This document shows, one piece after another, positions 28,301-43,300 of a DNA stretch of 64,000 bases. The first letter of the stretch is position 1; every line of letters starts with the position of its first letter. The stretch covers positions 49,435,078 to 49,499,077 of the forward strand of contig NC_134841.1 in the NCBI RefSeq assembly GCF_965363235.1, given 5' to 3'. This DNA comes from Mytilus galloprovincialis (lineage: Eukaryota > Mollusca > Bivalvia > Mytilida > Mytilidae). Under the pieces are notes generated by a model. The model ran no database searches, was not told the DNA's origin, and saw nothing but the letters and a program-made list of their open reading frames with translations. Position numbers and translations under genes: made by a program.

Positions 28301-31300
28301 GATCATAACTTTTACTAAGGTTATCTGGAAGTGAACTGCATGACCTAAGGGAACTGAATGTGACAGCCTCTGCTTCTTCTATCAAATGACCTTCAGTGTC
28401 CTCTGTTCCGTCAAGTGATCTTGTCTCTGGGTTATATCTATGATTGAATGAGGTGGTTGTCTTTATTGATTCAGAAGTTTTTGGTTTGAAAGCTGATGTT
28501 TGGACATTTGATTGGGATATGTCACCAGGATGACTCCACTGAAGTTAAAGCATATAACACTGTAAATATAGAATAATTAACCATAGGAAAGAGTAAGGGA
28601 AAAAAAGCCCCACAAATATAAATACAAATGTATTAACCATATTTTACATTGATCTAACATTTTTTGTTAGGAAATTTAAATGTTGTACAAGTTTTCTTTT
28701 CTTTGTCCTTTCAAAAAACTAAAATTCAATTTACTAACAAATTCAAAATCTGGTTTCCATCTCACTTGAAGGTTAAATACTAACAGAGATTCAAAATTGA
28801 ATTATCAAATTATAAAGTGATATGTAATAACGGTATGAATTTAAAAGATCGAATTTTTTGTAAGCCAATACCAGAATCACCTGAGACAATTTTTTATTTA
28901 GATATCTTGAATACAAAAATTAGATTTAAATTCACATACTTTTTTTTTCCATTAAATCATGATATATTATTCAATGACATTCTATCTTTTACTCTCATCT
29001 TATGATATGTTGCTAAAATTGTCATATTTTTTTTTTTATATAAATGTAATAGAATTAGAATTTCAGATTGTAAATTCCATTCAAATATAAAGCATTATCT
29101 TTTTATAAAAATGGTAGAAAAACTATAATAATTTTTAAGTATACCTACAATATTACTGTAAACTGGTGTAGAGTTAGATGATACTAGTCCACTGAATGCA
29201 CTGTTGATGGATGGTGTTATTGATTTCAGAGACATTGTTCTGTCTCTGGGACTGGATACAGAACTTAATGATACTTGGTATGTTGATCCAATATCATCAA
29301 AGCACTGGGTAGTAAACTGAAAAAGAGACCAACTATTGTCACAGAATTGAGGGCGAGTAGGAAGTCTCATTCAAAATTCAATAGAATTAAGGCATCAATC
29401 AACATTTCCTTTAAAATCATACAGTGTTGAATTCCTGTGACACCAGATCTAAATGTCATTATTGAGCCAATATAGTTTTTAAATATCTTTCTTGAATTAT
29501 AAGAATAGACAAAATATTAATAAATCAAGAGTTTACAGTGTTGGTTATGATAAGGATATATAAATTATCTGAATTTTCTAGTTTAGCTAGAATTTAAAAA
29601 AATTGCTTACACGATCTAATCCTACAGCCAGCAGTACACTTTGTTGTGTGAGTGTCTTCAATATACTTAGCCAGTGAAGTGACTGTTTGTAGAAAAACTC
29701 TCTCCATAGATAAGAGCTAAAATACAAAAATCCTGCATTTTCAATTCTTTCTTTCCACAAAATTATAGCATGTTATACAGTTAAATAAGAGATAAAAGTA
29801 TGAAAGAGTAAATGTTTTGTTATTTTCTTTTTCAATCCTTTTTTCATATTAAAAACAAAATAACACATAAAACCTATAACAATATTATAGGCAATGCCTT
29901 TCATTAGTAATTTAATGATATAAGCTGAACTACAATCCATATACTTATCTACTGATAGGCCTTGTCCCTATCTAAATATATTTAAAATATATATTTCTGC
30001 TATTTTTATCTCATTGATTTTTCATGTTGCACATGATTTCTATGTATGACTTTTTCCTTTTTGTTGACAATCCTAATGATATTATAACACAGTGTTTCTT
30101 ACAAATCTCAGATATATATATAACTATAATTGAATTCAATCAAAACTGTTATTAAGGTGTAATACCACCAAATCATGGTATGTCACATCCGCTTGTATAC
30201 GAAAGTAGGTCGAAAAAAATATTCCCTTGAATTTGACAGTTGTAGGTAATTAATCCTACATTTTATTGCAGTAAAACCATTTCTGTGTCAAAAACATATG
30301 TCTTGGGTATTTCAAAACACCATTATTTTTTATTTGGGATTTCTATAGAAAATTTTGTAATCTTGAGGTTACATGGTGACTAAACCTTATACACAGATAA
30401 AATAAGGGGAGAAATTTGATTGGTTAACTTCCAATGATGGTTATTTTCTTATATGCAATGAAATGTTATGTGGATTTTTTTCTATAGAACTGGACAGGAT
30501 AAAACTTTACTCATGCCAAGTATTTCTTTATTTGTAACAAGGATAAATTCTGCACATTTTTTTTGAAGGTGCAAATTTAACAAAGACTAATAGGGGAAAA
30601 TTAATGGTGGTATTACACCTTAAAGTAAAAAAACAATCAAAAAAGATGTCAAAAATATTCGGCAGCACTCAATGACTTTATATGGTTACCTTGGATGTCC
30701 AGATACATACTGGTTCAATGACTTTATATGGTTTAATTACCTTGGATGTCCAGATACATACTGGTTCAATGACTTTATATGGTTTAATTACCTTGGATGT
30801 CCAGATACATACTGGTTCAATGACTTTATATGGTTTAATTACCTTGGATGTCCAGATACATACTGGTTCAATGACTTTGTATGGTTTAATTACCTTGGAT
30901 GTCCAGATACATACTGGTTCAATGACTTTGTATGGTTTAATTACCTTGGATGTCCAGATACATACTGGTTCAATGACTTTATATGGTTTAATTACCTTGG
31001 ATGTCCAGATACATACTGGTTCAATGACTTTATATGGTTTAATTACCTTGGATGTCCAGATACATACTGGTTCAATGACTTTATATGGTTTAATTACCTT
31101 GGATGTCCAGATACATACTGGTTCAATGACTTTATATGGTTTAATTACCTTGGATGTCCAGATATATACTGGTTCACTGACTTTATATGGTTTAATTACC
31201 TTGGATGTCCAGATACATACTGGTTCAATGACTTTATATGGTTTAATTACCTTGGATGTCCAGATACATACTGGTTCAATGACTTTATATGGTCTAATTA

Positions 31301-34300
31301 CCTTGGATGTCCAGATATATACTGGTTCACTGACTTTATATGGTTTAATTACCTTGGATGTCCAGATACATACTGGTTCAATGACTTTATATGGTTTAAT
31401 TACCTTGGATGTCCAGATACATACTGGTTCAATGACTTTGTATGGTCTAATTACCTTGGATGTCCAGATACATACTGGTTCAATGACTTTATATGGTTTA
31501 ATTACCTTGGATGTCCAGATACATACTGGTTCAATGACTTTATATGGTTTAATTACCTTGGATGTCCAGATACATACTGGTTCAATGACTTTATATGGTT
31601 TAATTACCTTGGATGTCCAGATACATACTGGTTCCAGTCATTGTCAAGGTCATGTAGTCTATACCCCAATCCTAACAGCTGTCTATCTATTGTCTTACTT
31701 GTCTGTAAAAAAAAATAAATCCTTTGAATTTAGGGCTAACATAAGCAATAAAAATCCAAAACTTCATCTATTATCATTAAATACCATTTTTTTTTGTACA
31801 TACTAATATTAGTGACTGAATATTGTCAGAAGTAGAATATCACATAGATCACGCTTGCAAAAGCAACAAATGAAGGGATATATTCTCCAATATACATGCA
31901 ATAACTCATTTATTGTTGAGGAAAGCTTAATTGCTAAATGATAGCACAATGGTTTTGAAGCAACACTGCTCTTCTTACAGAAATAAGGAATATTGCAATC
32001 ATTTACATTGAACTTTGTTCTCATGAAAATACTATGGATTCATCTTTAAATTGTGGATTTTGTAAGAACAGGCCAACACATCTTACACCACATTTATAAA
32101 TACAAAATTTTAACTTATCTACTTTTTTATCATACTTGCTATAATTTATACAGCTTCAATGTTATAATGACCATTGTAGTTTAACCATTCTGTATGTGCT
32201 TGTCCCAAGTAATGAGCCTGTTATTTTGTGGTTGTCATTTGTTGTTGTATATCATACTTTTTCGTACATTCATTTGTATAGAAATCAGGTCCTATTTTTC
32301 TTGTTTGAATTTTATTTATTTCTGGGCCTTTTACAGCCGATTATGCCGTAAGGGTTTTGCTCATTGTTAAAGGCTGTACGGTGACCTATTGCTGTTGACT
32401 TCCATGTTATTTGGTCTCTGGTGGGAATGGTTTCATTAACAATTATACCACATTTTCTTATCTTTATATTTTTAGAAAGTATTAAGGCTCTGGGTTAAGA
32501 TTTGTAGGAGGAGTTGATATAAAAAAAAGTATGTTCAGATTCCTCCAATGAAAATGTCACTCAAACATTAGAGAAGTTTTCCCATTTTGAAACACAGAAA
32601 ATCTGTGAGGGGTTTTTGCTTATATGTATAAAGATAAGAGGATTTGGTATGAGGTGTATTCATTTTTTCTAATTAAGAAATATAATGAACATTAAATGTT
32701 TTACGTGTACTCACCGGCTGAGCATCATAAACTTTGAAAAACTGTTGTAAGTCATCCATAAACAGTGTGTAAAGACTTTGTGCAGCCAGTTCTGTCACAT
32801 TACAATATCTGGTAAAAGACAATATTACAAAATATGCAAACTATTTTCAAGACAACTTTTTATAAGAATAAGAAAGCAGTGTGCATTAGACAAATTGCAA
32901 AATATTCAGAGTTACAAAAAAAAACCACTCACTGTACAATGTTCCACAAAGAGTGTAAATTGTAACAGGCAAAGGGCTAAGGAAGTTCTACATATAAAAG
33001 CAAGGACAAATCTGTCAGTTTGAATCTAAATAATGTATCTGGGAAGGGGAGAATTTTTTGTGGGTATTTTTATTTTGTGAGCTAGCATATGTTAAATCTA
33101 ACTCAGCATTGTAGGTATACAGCAGATATATTTTAAAAGCTAAATTTTACCTGCTAAATGTCCCTTGATAATATGTCCTGTAATGGCTAACTTCATCTCT
33201 AATTTTACCAATTACCATATTCAACTGTAGAACGAAAAAAATCACTTAATGCAGCTAGAAATATAAGCTAAATGTAAAAAAGTTTTAAATAACTTAATAA
33301 TAAAATGTCAAAATAATGTTGAAAACAAAGGATTTTTTAACCTAAGAACATTGATGGCCTAAGACTGATTTGGCCCATTTTTTTTAATTTTTGTTTTTAC
33401 AATGCTAGTGCTTTTAAATTTGTAATTGAGTTTATTTTCAACCCGTTTTGTTTAGAGTGGCACAACTGAGTCTTCTAGTATCCTGTTCACACTATGCCTT
33501 TTTAAACAAGGTTTGACACGAATTAGTTAATCAAGGTTAAATTTATGTAGTGTGAACACCTTAATCAGGGGTGAACCCAGATTTAAAAAAAACCTCATTT
33601 GAGGTGGAGTTAATGTGGGGTAAACCCAGGTTAACTACCTCACTTCTAAATGTGAATGCAAAGTGAAGTTAATGTGAGGTTGTGCTACAGTGACGTTTGC
33701 TTAAATAAGTCTTCAATGTGACGTAGCTATATCGAATAACGTCAAATTTTGACAGATGTCCAGTAATCTTATTTTCTGGGTTACAAATGATAAAATAACC
33801 CATATTAAATACCAGGTAAGCAGCTAAAAGATGGATATTAGATTTTTTTATAATTTTTTTTTATCAATGTTGATATTATTAATTTAAAAAGTTGCATATT
33901 GACAAACCATGAAACCTATAAGATTTCTGTCGCTTTTTGTGGGCCAAATGGGTGCAATTTGGTTAAAATGAAGGAGTTCAGAAAAATTTCAGAATTCGAA
34001 AAAAAATACATCTGTCACAGTGTGATGAAAAGGAAAATGTAAAATTGAGTTAAATATGTACAGTGCCTGTGGACAGATGTGGGTTACAAATTAGGCGCTT
34101 ACATATCTATTTTTGTTGAGAGGTAAAATCCCAAACCGCGTTAATTTTTTATCAAGTGTGAACTGGGGTAATTAATTCGGATTAGTTAACCCGGTTTCGC
34201 CCCGGTGCAGATTTATATAGTGTGAACACAGTACAAGTCTACTAAACTATAAACATGGTATCTTTGATTTTTTTTTTTAACATTACCTACCAGTGATGGA

Positions 34301-37300
34301 GTAAGGTAGCCATTTCTATCCTGTTTCAAATCTGTTTTTGCAACAAGCTTCATTTTCTCATAAGATGGCAGGAAGGTTTCCTAAAATTAGAAAAATTATA
34401 TTTGTGATGAATTTTCTATTTTGTTTTCCCTCATATCAACAATAAGGCCCATCTAGATCTGTAAAGTATGAGTATTCAATTGCTGCTACATTGTAATTCA
34501 CTGAATTTCAATAAAACAAACAAACACAAATTATGTAGTATGAATGCAATGGAGCAAAGTTTTGCTTTGCATGAAGCAATAAAAAACCTCTAATTTATAA
34601 ATATGATATATCAGTACGAAAAACTCAACCCACTAAAGTGGAAAAATATCATATCACACTTTCTTACACATGTTATAAAGAAGAAGTTGTGAAATTGATA
34701 TTTAGACAAGCAATTTAAGCCTTCTTTTTCCATATGTAAAAAATGTGTTCTTTATATATATTTTCTTCAAATCACAATTTGAAATTCAGAGGAAAAGCAA
34801 CAAAATTTGACTTCATAAATTGACCAGTGATGAAATGAGATCAGACACACATTGATTATAAAAAAAAAATAAGCAACTAGTCTGGAACAGTTTCAATTGG
34901 AAGAATTAGATAAATGTTAATACTTACTTTAATATGAAATGGTAGTACTTTACTCTGAAGGTTATACAACTTAAAATCTTAAATGTACACCAAGTGAAAA
35001 TAATTACAGTTGTCTTTTTTATTTTTTTTCTTCTTTTTTTTTAAATTTCATTGTCTGTATGATGTGGAAGTTTTTAACGACCTTGAGTAGTTATACAGCC
35101 CTGGGACAGTCGGATTGTCTGTATGAGAAGATTAAATTACCTTTATACATTGTACAATGAGATCATCAAGCATTTCAACTTTTGGAATTTTCAAATGAAC
35201 TTGTGCCTCCAAGGTTTTATCCATCAGACTTACCAGCACATCTAAAATGTAATGTTGATATATTGAATAAATCTGTTATTGAAAAATCATTTACTAAGCA
35301 AACAACGAATTATTTGAATCTGGAATAATTTTGAATTCTGGAAAATTGATTGAAATGTATGATGCAAACTAACCTAACTAAATAGGGTTAGCCATGCACA
35401 CATGGCTAAGGTTAATTTTACTTTCACTATCATTTCAGTATGAACAAACTAACAGCCCTTAGTCATGCGCACATGGCTAACCCTATTTGGTTGTGTTAGT
35501 TTTCATCATAAATTATTCTAGATTCAAATAATTCCTTGTTAGCAGTACTTATATCATGGGGAAATCAAAATCATGACAACACACACACACAGACAGATGA
35601 ACACATATACTAACAAGAAGATACCATGTGTCTGATTATTTCTTGCAGGTATATATTCAAAGGAAAATTTCACTGTAAAAAGTATTTGAAACAGATATCA
35701 TGGGAAACTGTCAGTACTGCCTGTCGTTAAATTGAAAATGAATCTGATAAAAATTACATTTTTTAGAATTTAACCGAAGACCATCACTTATTTTACAAGA
35801 GGATGGAGACATACTGATATTGCTCACTTTATTTGCAATGCAGGAAAATTATTAGAAAAGTGAAAATTGTGTTGGTGGAATTCATTTAATAAATTTAGAG
35901 ATTTATAAAAATAAATTACTGTTGACTCATTTATTTTCATGGATACCAATTTTTCGTGGATTGAGGTAATCTTACATGTTCGTGGATATTTAATTTCGTT
36001 GTTTTGCCATCTGCATACAAGCATATACAAAATTTGGTTCACCTGTACGCATGAAGTCCAAGAAAATTGGTATCCAACGAATAATACTGAATCCACAAAG
36101 AAGAGTAGTTTGAATAATTTCATATTAAGGTATGGTGGGGAAAAATGAACATTAATAAAGCACTATTGCTGAAAATTGCATTAACAGCAGGTTTTAGAAA
36201 GAAATGTGCTTTTCCAGTATGAGGATAAAATGAGTTCACATTACATAATATGGGTCTCTTAATTTGCACAATTTTATCTAAACTGCAGTTTATATCTTAT
36301 CGAAATAATGTTGCCTGTTATCAACATGTTTCAAAAAAACAAAAAATTGCAAATAAAAAATTCTTCTAGTAAATGTTACCAACAATCCTTGTAAGACATA
36401 AAATCTAGACCAACAGCTTTAAAGTGTCAACAAAAATAGTCTAAAAATGTTGTTATGAGGCATTTTGTAAGTTGAAACAGAGGTTATATGACATTGAAGA
36501 TTAAATGTTGCTGTACGTGTGCCTTTTGATCAATTTTTAAAATATTTTTCAACACAGGGCATTGAAAATGTACTTTTTCAATGTAAACAAATTAAAAAAA
36601 CTTATTTTATTGAAATGTGGATTCATATTAGTATTGTATCAATACCCAATTACCTAATCAAAATTTAAAAAAAAAAAAAAGCCTGCACATCAACACACCT
36701 AAATGACATACATTCTTAAATGAAATGCTCCAATAATATACCAATTTCTTTCAGTTTGTATATTGTGTGCACATACATGAGAAAGATAGGGAACTATATT
36801 TCAGTGTGAATACAGTTAGTAACAGTAGCTAACCTGTTGTGTTGTTAGGGAGGCCAGTGCCTTAGTAAAGATTTAGAACAAGTTCTAATCTTTCCAAAAA
36901 ACACTAATAGGAATAGATTTCTTGATGGAAACCAGCACTTCTCACTATGTTGATAAATAAGACTAATTCATATATAGAATTTCGAAGTCATTTCAGGATG
37001 TAAGAAATAACTACATTGCTATACTACTAATCCGTAAAGTAATATTTTAATACAACATAATACTAACCAATACCATTTGAAGGCTTATTATCAGGGAAAA
37101 CACTCTTCATGTTAGATAAGGTAGTCAGTGCTTTGCTTTGTAACTTCTTGATACTGTCACATAGAATTTCCAACTGAAAAGATATGTAACTTTTAATTCA
37201 TGTAAGTTTTTGTATAAAAAATTATTCTCACTTATAATCACTCATAAAAATTTGTAAGGATTGCCTACTTTAAGAAGCTTTAAATGTTTTTGGAACTGCA

Positions 37301-40300
37301 GATTGTATGTAATGATAAAGGTAGAAAAACTAAGTCCATATATAAGTAGCATAACGAAAAACAGGAAATATTTTTTAAAAATGTCCTTCTAGATACTAGC
37401 ATTTGATCATAGACAAGCTTCTAACCAAGTTTGGTAGAAATCCAGGATAGTTAAGTATTTTTTTTAAATTTTAAAAACTTTAACCACAGAGTGAATGTAA
37501 TATTGACGGCCAGAAAAAACTAAGTCCATTTATAAGTAAAATACAAATAAACAGGAATTTTTTTTTTACAAAATCTTCTTATGATCATAAACAAGCTTCT
37601 GTCCAAGTTTGGTAGAAATCCAGGCTAGTTTCAGAAAGTTATTAAAATTTCAAAAACTTTAACCACAGAGTCAATATTTGGGGATGCAGACACCGCAGAC
37701 ACTGCTGATGGAATGTAGGATTTCTATGTCTTGCTTTTTCAACACAAATGTATAAAAGAAAAGAAACAAAAATATTCTGTTAAAAATTATTTTTGTTTTT
37801 ATGGTGACAACAAGAACATTGCACTATTTCAACTTTACTCAAGCTGCCTTTAAAAAATAAAACATCAATAGTAATAAATATATTCATAGAACTAGATAAT
37901 AGCCAATCTTTTTTATGAGGCAATCAGATTAATATGAAAATAAATACTGTACACAATTAATAAATTAACAGGTTTGACAGTGCCTATACTATGCTTCAAG
38001 TTGCCCCTCGATCTATAATTTCATTGTGAAAAGTATTTACCAGTAACTTTTATAAACAAAAGAATCTTCAAAAATTATTCTTAACTGTATTTTCAGCATC
38101 TTAATGCTCTAAACCAACAGTATTTATGAGAAAAAATAACTAATTTGATTCACTTCTCCCACAAATAACATATCCAATTTGACCGCAGTGGCAATCACAA
38201 TATCAAAAGGATATGAAATGGAATAACAACATATTTAGTATATAATTACTAATGATTCTGATTTATATTCAGATTATGATCGATTTTTATTACACTTATT
38301 ATTGTCTACTGTGGTTTGGGGAAAATATGTCAAACCTTTAAAACATCTGTTACTAGTGTTTTGCAGTCTGTTACCAACTTAGAACAAGGAAACATAAATC
38401 AATAATTGATTACTTAAACACCTTTATATACTTCTTTGTAGTTTTCTTCAATTGATTTTATATAGAGAAAGAAGATGAATTGAAGTTAATTATGTCTGAT
38501 TTATATGGCTTTTTGTATATTTTCTTTTATTCTATTGTTCTATTATTATGTCTTCATTATGAATAATATTTTATCATCTTAATTTTGTCATTAATTAACT
38601 TTAAAAATAAGTAATGGTGAACATGCAATGGATTATCATTCATTTTTATAAAAAAAAAAATGTCAATTTTGTTTGACATTGACAGAGCTAACATTCTAAC
38701 TCTCTAAAATGAATGCCCTTAAACAGTTTGTGCTATTTTCTTAACCCAATTTCTGTTTAACGACTTTTATTTCTTCAAACATCGTTGGCTTTGCAAGCTT
38801 AAATTTAGCATTCTTTATGAAACTTATCTAAAAAGAAAAAAAATGAACTAAGTATAATAGGTTTGCTTGATTTTGATACATGCAGTATTTTCTTGGTAAA
38901 TGTAGAAGAAAACATACAGTTTGATTTTTGTATGTAATATCTTTACAATTTTATATGACACAATGTGACACATTGTCTAAATATACTTTCTTGAACCAAA
39001 ATACCCAATAATTGTAACACATTTTAGTATAAATCTACTTCTTGTACCAAAATACTCAATAATTGTAACACATTTTAGTATAAATCTCCTTTCATGTACC
39101 AAAAAAAACCCAATAAATGGTTCTTACCTCTTTCCTGACCATGTCTTCACGGTTTGGTAGAATTTCTAAAACGAAAATCACTCCAAATATACAATGCTGA
39201 ATCAACCAGACAGAAGGATCAAAGTTTGAGACCAAGTATCTTAGGTAGACTACTCTTCTGTACAACTCTCCCTGTAAAATTGATCATGAAAAGTAATCCA
39301 AGTATTTATTATTCAGTGTATAAAGTTGAGAATGGAAATGGGGAAATAGTCAAAGAGACAACAAGTCGACCAAAGAGCAGAAAACAGCCGAAAAGTAAAG
39401 CTATTTCAATTGATATTTTATAGTGTGACTATGTTGTGATGTTACACTATTGTTTCAGGTAAGGGTGAAGGTTGGTACCAATTAAAATAATTAAATCCAC
39501 TGCATTTGTTTGCACCTGTCCTAAGTCAGGAACCTGATGTTCAGTGGTTGTCGTTGTTGATGTGGTTTATAAGATTTTTTTTATATACAGTGAAACTTCT
39601 CAAAACCGGCCGCCCGTCGGACCACGGGATTCGGCCGGTTTTTAGGGGTGGCCGGTTTGTTGAATTTGAAATTAATAAGAGTTACTTCCCTTTAATATTT
39701 GTGCATTTGTTTTTTTTTTACCATGTATTGTACCTCAATCAAAGTTTGTTTTGTTGTGTAAATTTAGCTTTGTATTCTAAATTGATTATGAAATAAATAT
39801 TAAAACATCATTTGTGTCTTTATTATTTTTCATTTTGCAGGAAAATCAAATAAAATGCAACTATATAACAAAACAGTTTTAATATCTATATACTATGTTA
39901 TTGAACTGGTTTAGCAATACCATTCATTCAGTCACGTCTCAGTCCTTACAGCTGAACGGACGTGCTGGGTCAGCTCTCCTTTACCCGCTATCTTCGATGA
40001 GGGTTTATTGCTAGATGGTCAACGACATACTACTAAGATGACAGAAACCAATCCATGCCGTACAGAGAGACGTAGTAGTTGGCGTACCCGCGTTAACATG
40101 CCTCCAAAACCATTGTCTATTATGGGGAGTGTCATGCCGATTAACGTCCGAGGGCTGTATCCTAGGCTGTTGGGTGATACGACCTTCATTTTCCTGCCTC
40201 ACGGCTTGGGTCCTGATAACGCTTCCTGTCATCTTTAGAACTACGTCCACGATTCATCTACCAGTACTCCATCATCGAGGTTAGCGGGCTGCCAAGCTGA

Positions 40301-43300
40301 CCAAACTGGCCCTGAAAGCAGCCGTTGTGAAGAAGTAAAATCCAAAATAGTAAACAAACCAAAATCAACTCACCAAAACCAAGATGGCGGCCTCCATTCG
40401 GCGTCCTTACTACCTGTTCCTGACCCACGGCAGAAATTATTCAAACGCTCACCAATCGCCTTCGGGCACCGAGCCGACCGTGCGAGGGCTGTATAGCCAG
40501 TCAAGGTCGTTAAACACTTCCATTTGTTGTTGTTTAGCAATACATTCATCATCGGTACCATACAATGATAATCCTTCACAAGTAGTACACCAACATTACA
40601 GCACTAAACATGTTCATAAATACATAAAACTGAAGTAATCATTAGTTTACAGTAAACATCAATAGATTATCCCGATGATATCTACTTACGATTTATTTTG
40701 AAAGATCAAAGTGATTAATTTCTGTAATTTGCCTAAAAATTATTATTTTAAAATGATGAAATAAAGTAGCCAAGCTAAAACATTTAATGAAAATTAATTA
40801 TCATCATTGATTAGCGTGGGTGAAGATCATAATCTCTCAACCGATAATTTATTCGGGTATTGATTTGACATTGACAGGTAAACACTACTCAGTGGCCATG
40901 CAGGAGTCTAATTGACCGGATTAACTTGTTTGTTTATATAACAGTATTATATATGGACTAATGATTACAAATGACAAGGCCGGTTTTATGAGGTGATATT
41001 TTATTGATTTTGATTACACAAATACACAAATATCGGCCGGTATCCGGTTTAAAGGGGTGGCCGGTTTTATAAGGTTACCTGAACGTTTATTTACATACAC
41101 GCCGGCCGGGACTTGTTATTTTGGCCGGTATGAAGGGAGAACCGGTATTATGAGGGACCGGTTTAGAGAAGTTTCACTGTATATATATATTAGACCGTTG
41201 TTTTTTCTGTTTGTATGGTTTTACACTAGTCAATTTTGGGGCCCTTTACAGCTTTCTGTTTAGTGAGAGCCAAGGCTCCGTGTTGAAGACCGTACTTTGA
41301 CCTATAATGGTTTTCTTTTACAAATTGTGATTGGATGGAGAGTTTTCTCATTTGCATTCATACCACATCTTCTCATATCTATTCTTCTGTACAACTCTCC
41401 CTATACAAATTTGGTAATTTTTTAACAAACACATGATAATGTTTGAACTTAAAATTGATTTATTAGGATTTTATCAAAATTTCTAAGAATGTCTACGATC
41501 CTTTCTATTTTAACTTAACATAAATTATAAATTAATATATGAAGTACACAATATGTACAATATTATAAGCAATTTGTTACAATTTATCTTAATAAGTATT
41601 CAAAAAGCATTTGACAAAGTTTGTAAAAATGTATTTCATAATTGTCACTTTTTTACAGAAAAAGACAAGAGTTGAGTAAACATCTTTTTATACCTCAGCT
41701 ATTATTCAAAGGCAGTATTAACATGTCTTTATATGGTCATTTTCATAGGGAAGGAAAGGTTCATTTAAATAAAATCTAGCAAAAATGGTAGACTTATAAT
41801 AAGATCGTTGTTTAATTGGCATTACCGAGATACTGTATGCTGTTAAATGAATTGTAAATTACATAAATTCATTTTTTACCCATTTTTTTCTTTATTTTAA
41901 AAATGACTGTATTCAAGTAACAGAACCATATCTCTTTTGATCTGGTAAGAAATTATCATTTAATAACTATTTGAGAAAATGTGAGATTAATAATTGCAAA
42001 TTCAGGAAAATCTGCATACAGATATATGTATCTGATATCAAAATGTGAGTTCTTATTATTGTGATACTCACTCATTTTCATCAATAAAATCCTCATAATA
42101 ATTTCTGAAATTTTAGTACCTTATTCTAACATGACGTCCTTCAAACGCTTTGAGTACACACCCGTGGTAAAATATGAATATATTGCCAGTGCTGTTCCGA
42201 TTGTACTCCCACGTCATATGCTTTTTTATGAATGAGATACCCGACGTCATAGAACAATGACGTTAGAATGTAAGCATTTTACGGGAAAATACAATTATAT
42301 AATACTTACTACTCCATATCGTAATCCAAATTCTTTCAAAAGTCTCATCGATGCTGATGACAATAGTGTGGTTTGTGTATTGTCAGCTTGTCTATAGGCT
42401 GATTCATACCTAAAATAGGAACAGGTTTCACATATACAAACAATATGTATCAAAGCTTAAAATCTAGCAAATGCAATTTAAGTCAAATTTTCTTTGATTA
42501 TAAAGTCTACATACCTTCAAACATTTTTTTTTCTTTTATATCAAATTTCTATATATATCAAAATAACTTAAAATTAACAAAATCCAATGTAAAAGATGCC
42601 ACCTATATATCCTTTCTACCATTATTTGTGAGTGAAGGTTCACTCTTCAAATAACCTATGCAAATGTCAAAACACATAAAATATCCATTCTTAAAAAGCA
42701 TATTCATTTCAAATAAGATGTGAATATTTCAAAATTATTTACTTATAATTACATTACATATATGTGTTTCATAAGAATTCATACATTTGATCAGCTGACA
42801 CCAATCAATATGCATTTAAAATTAGATTCATTTTCAGGAGAAAAAAAAATGAACAGTCCAGACAGCACTTGCTTTCCAAGACAATGTAAGGCAAAACAAA
42901 TGATAAATTTGATGAAACAGGTAATTTCATGGTTTAGCTCAAAAATGTAATTATATGAATTGAAAGCTTCTTTTTGTAATTTTATAGAGTTGTAAAATGC
43001 TTTTACACCCTTTCAAACAACAAAGAGAAGTATTCAATTCTTAATTGATTAGTTACGCAGTCACATCTCATTATTGTGGGTGAACAATATTACATTTGTA
43101 CAACTAATTTTGGAACAGGGGGAAAAAAAGAATTTGTTCACAAGAGAACAAAACAAGAATTAATTATATATGAGTTAATGTGGATCTAATATCATGTTTT
43201 AACTGCTAGAATATTTTAAAGAAAAATATGCATTATTTTTTTTAGCTCTTCCAGTTCAAAGAGTAAGATTTAGGGAAATTTATAAAATATCCTAAAAAAA

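Noticed and set aside
27714..28334. Several plus-strand ORFs rich in Phe/Ser/Ile
   Set aside because: They are antisense shadows of the acidic Lys/Asp/Glu-rich DEP exon 20.
30669..31633. CRISPR-like regular array
   Set aside because: The units abut directly without unique spacers, and the host is an animal; it is a tandem repeat.
30672..31806. Two long plus-strand ORFs (348 and 374 codons) of perfect 17-residue repeats
   Set aside because: They are produced by a 51-bp tandem array that overlaps the minus-strand exon 17 donor; no independent start, promoter or domain supports a protein.
38701..38830. Possible extra DEP exon between exons 11 and 12
   Set aside because: A short open minus-strand stretch exists, but it lacks a good acceptor/donor pair, and including it breaks the phase.
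40008..40638. ORFs in the GC-rich pogo-like core
   Set aside because: Opposing frames of similar length lie in a transposon and lack domains; GC content explains them.
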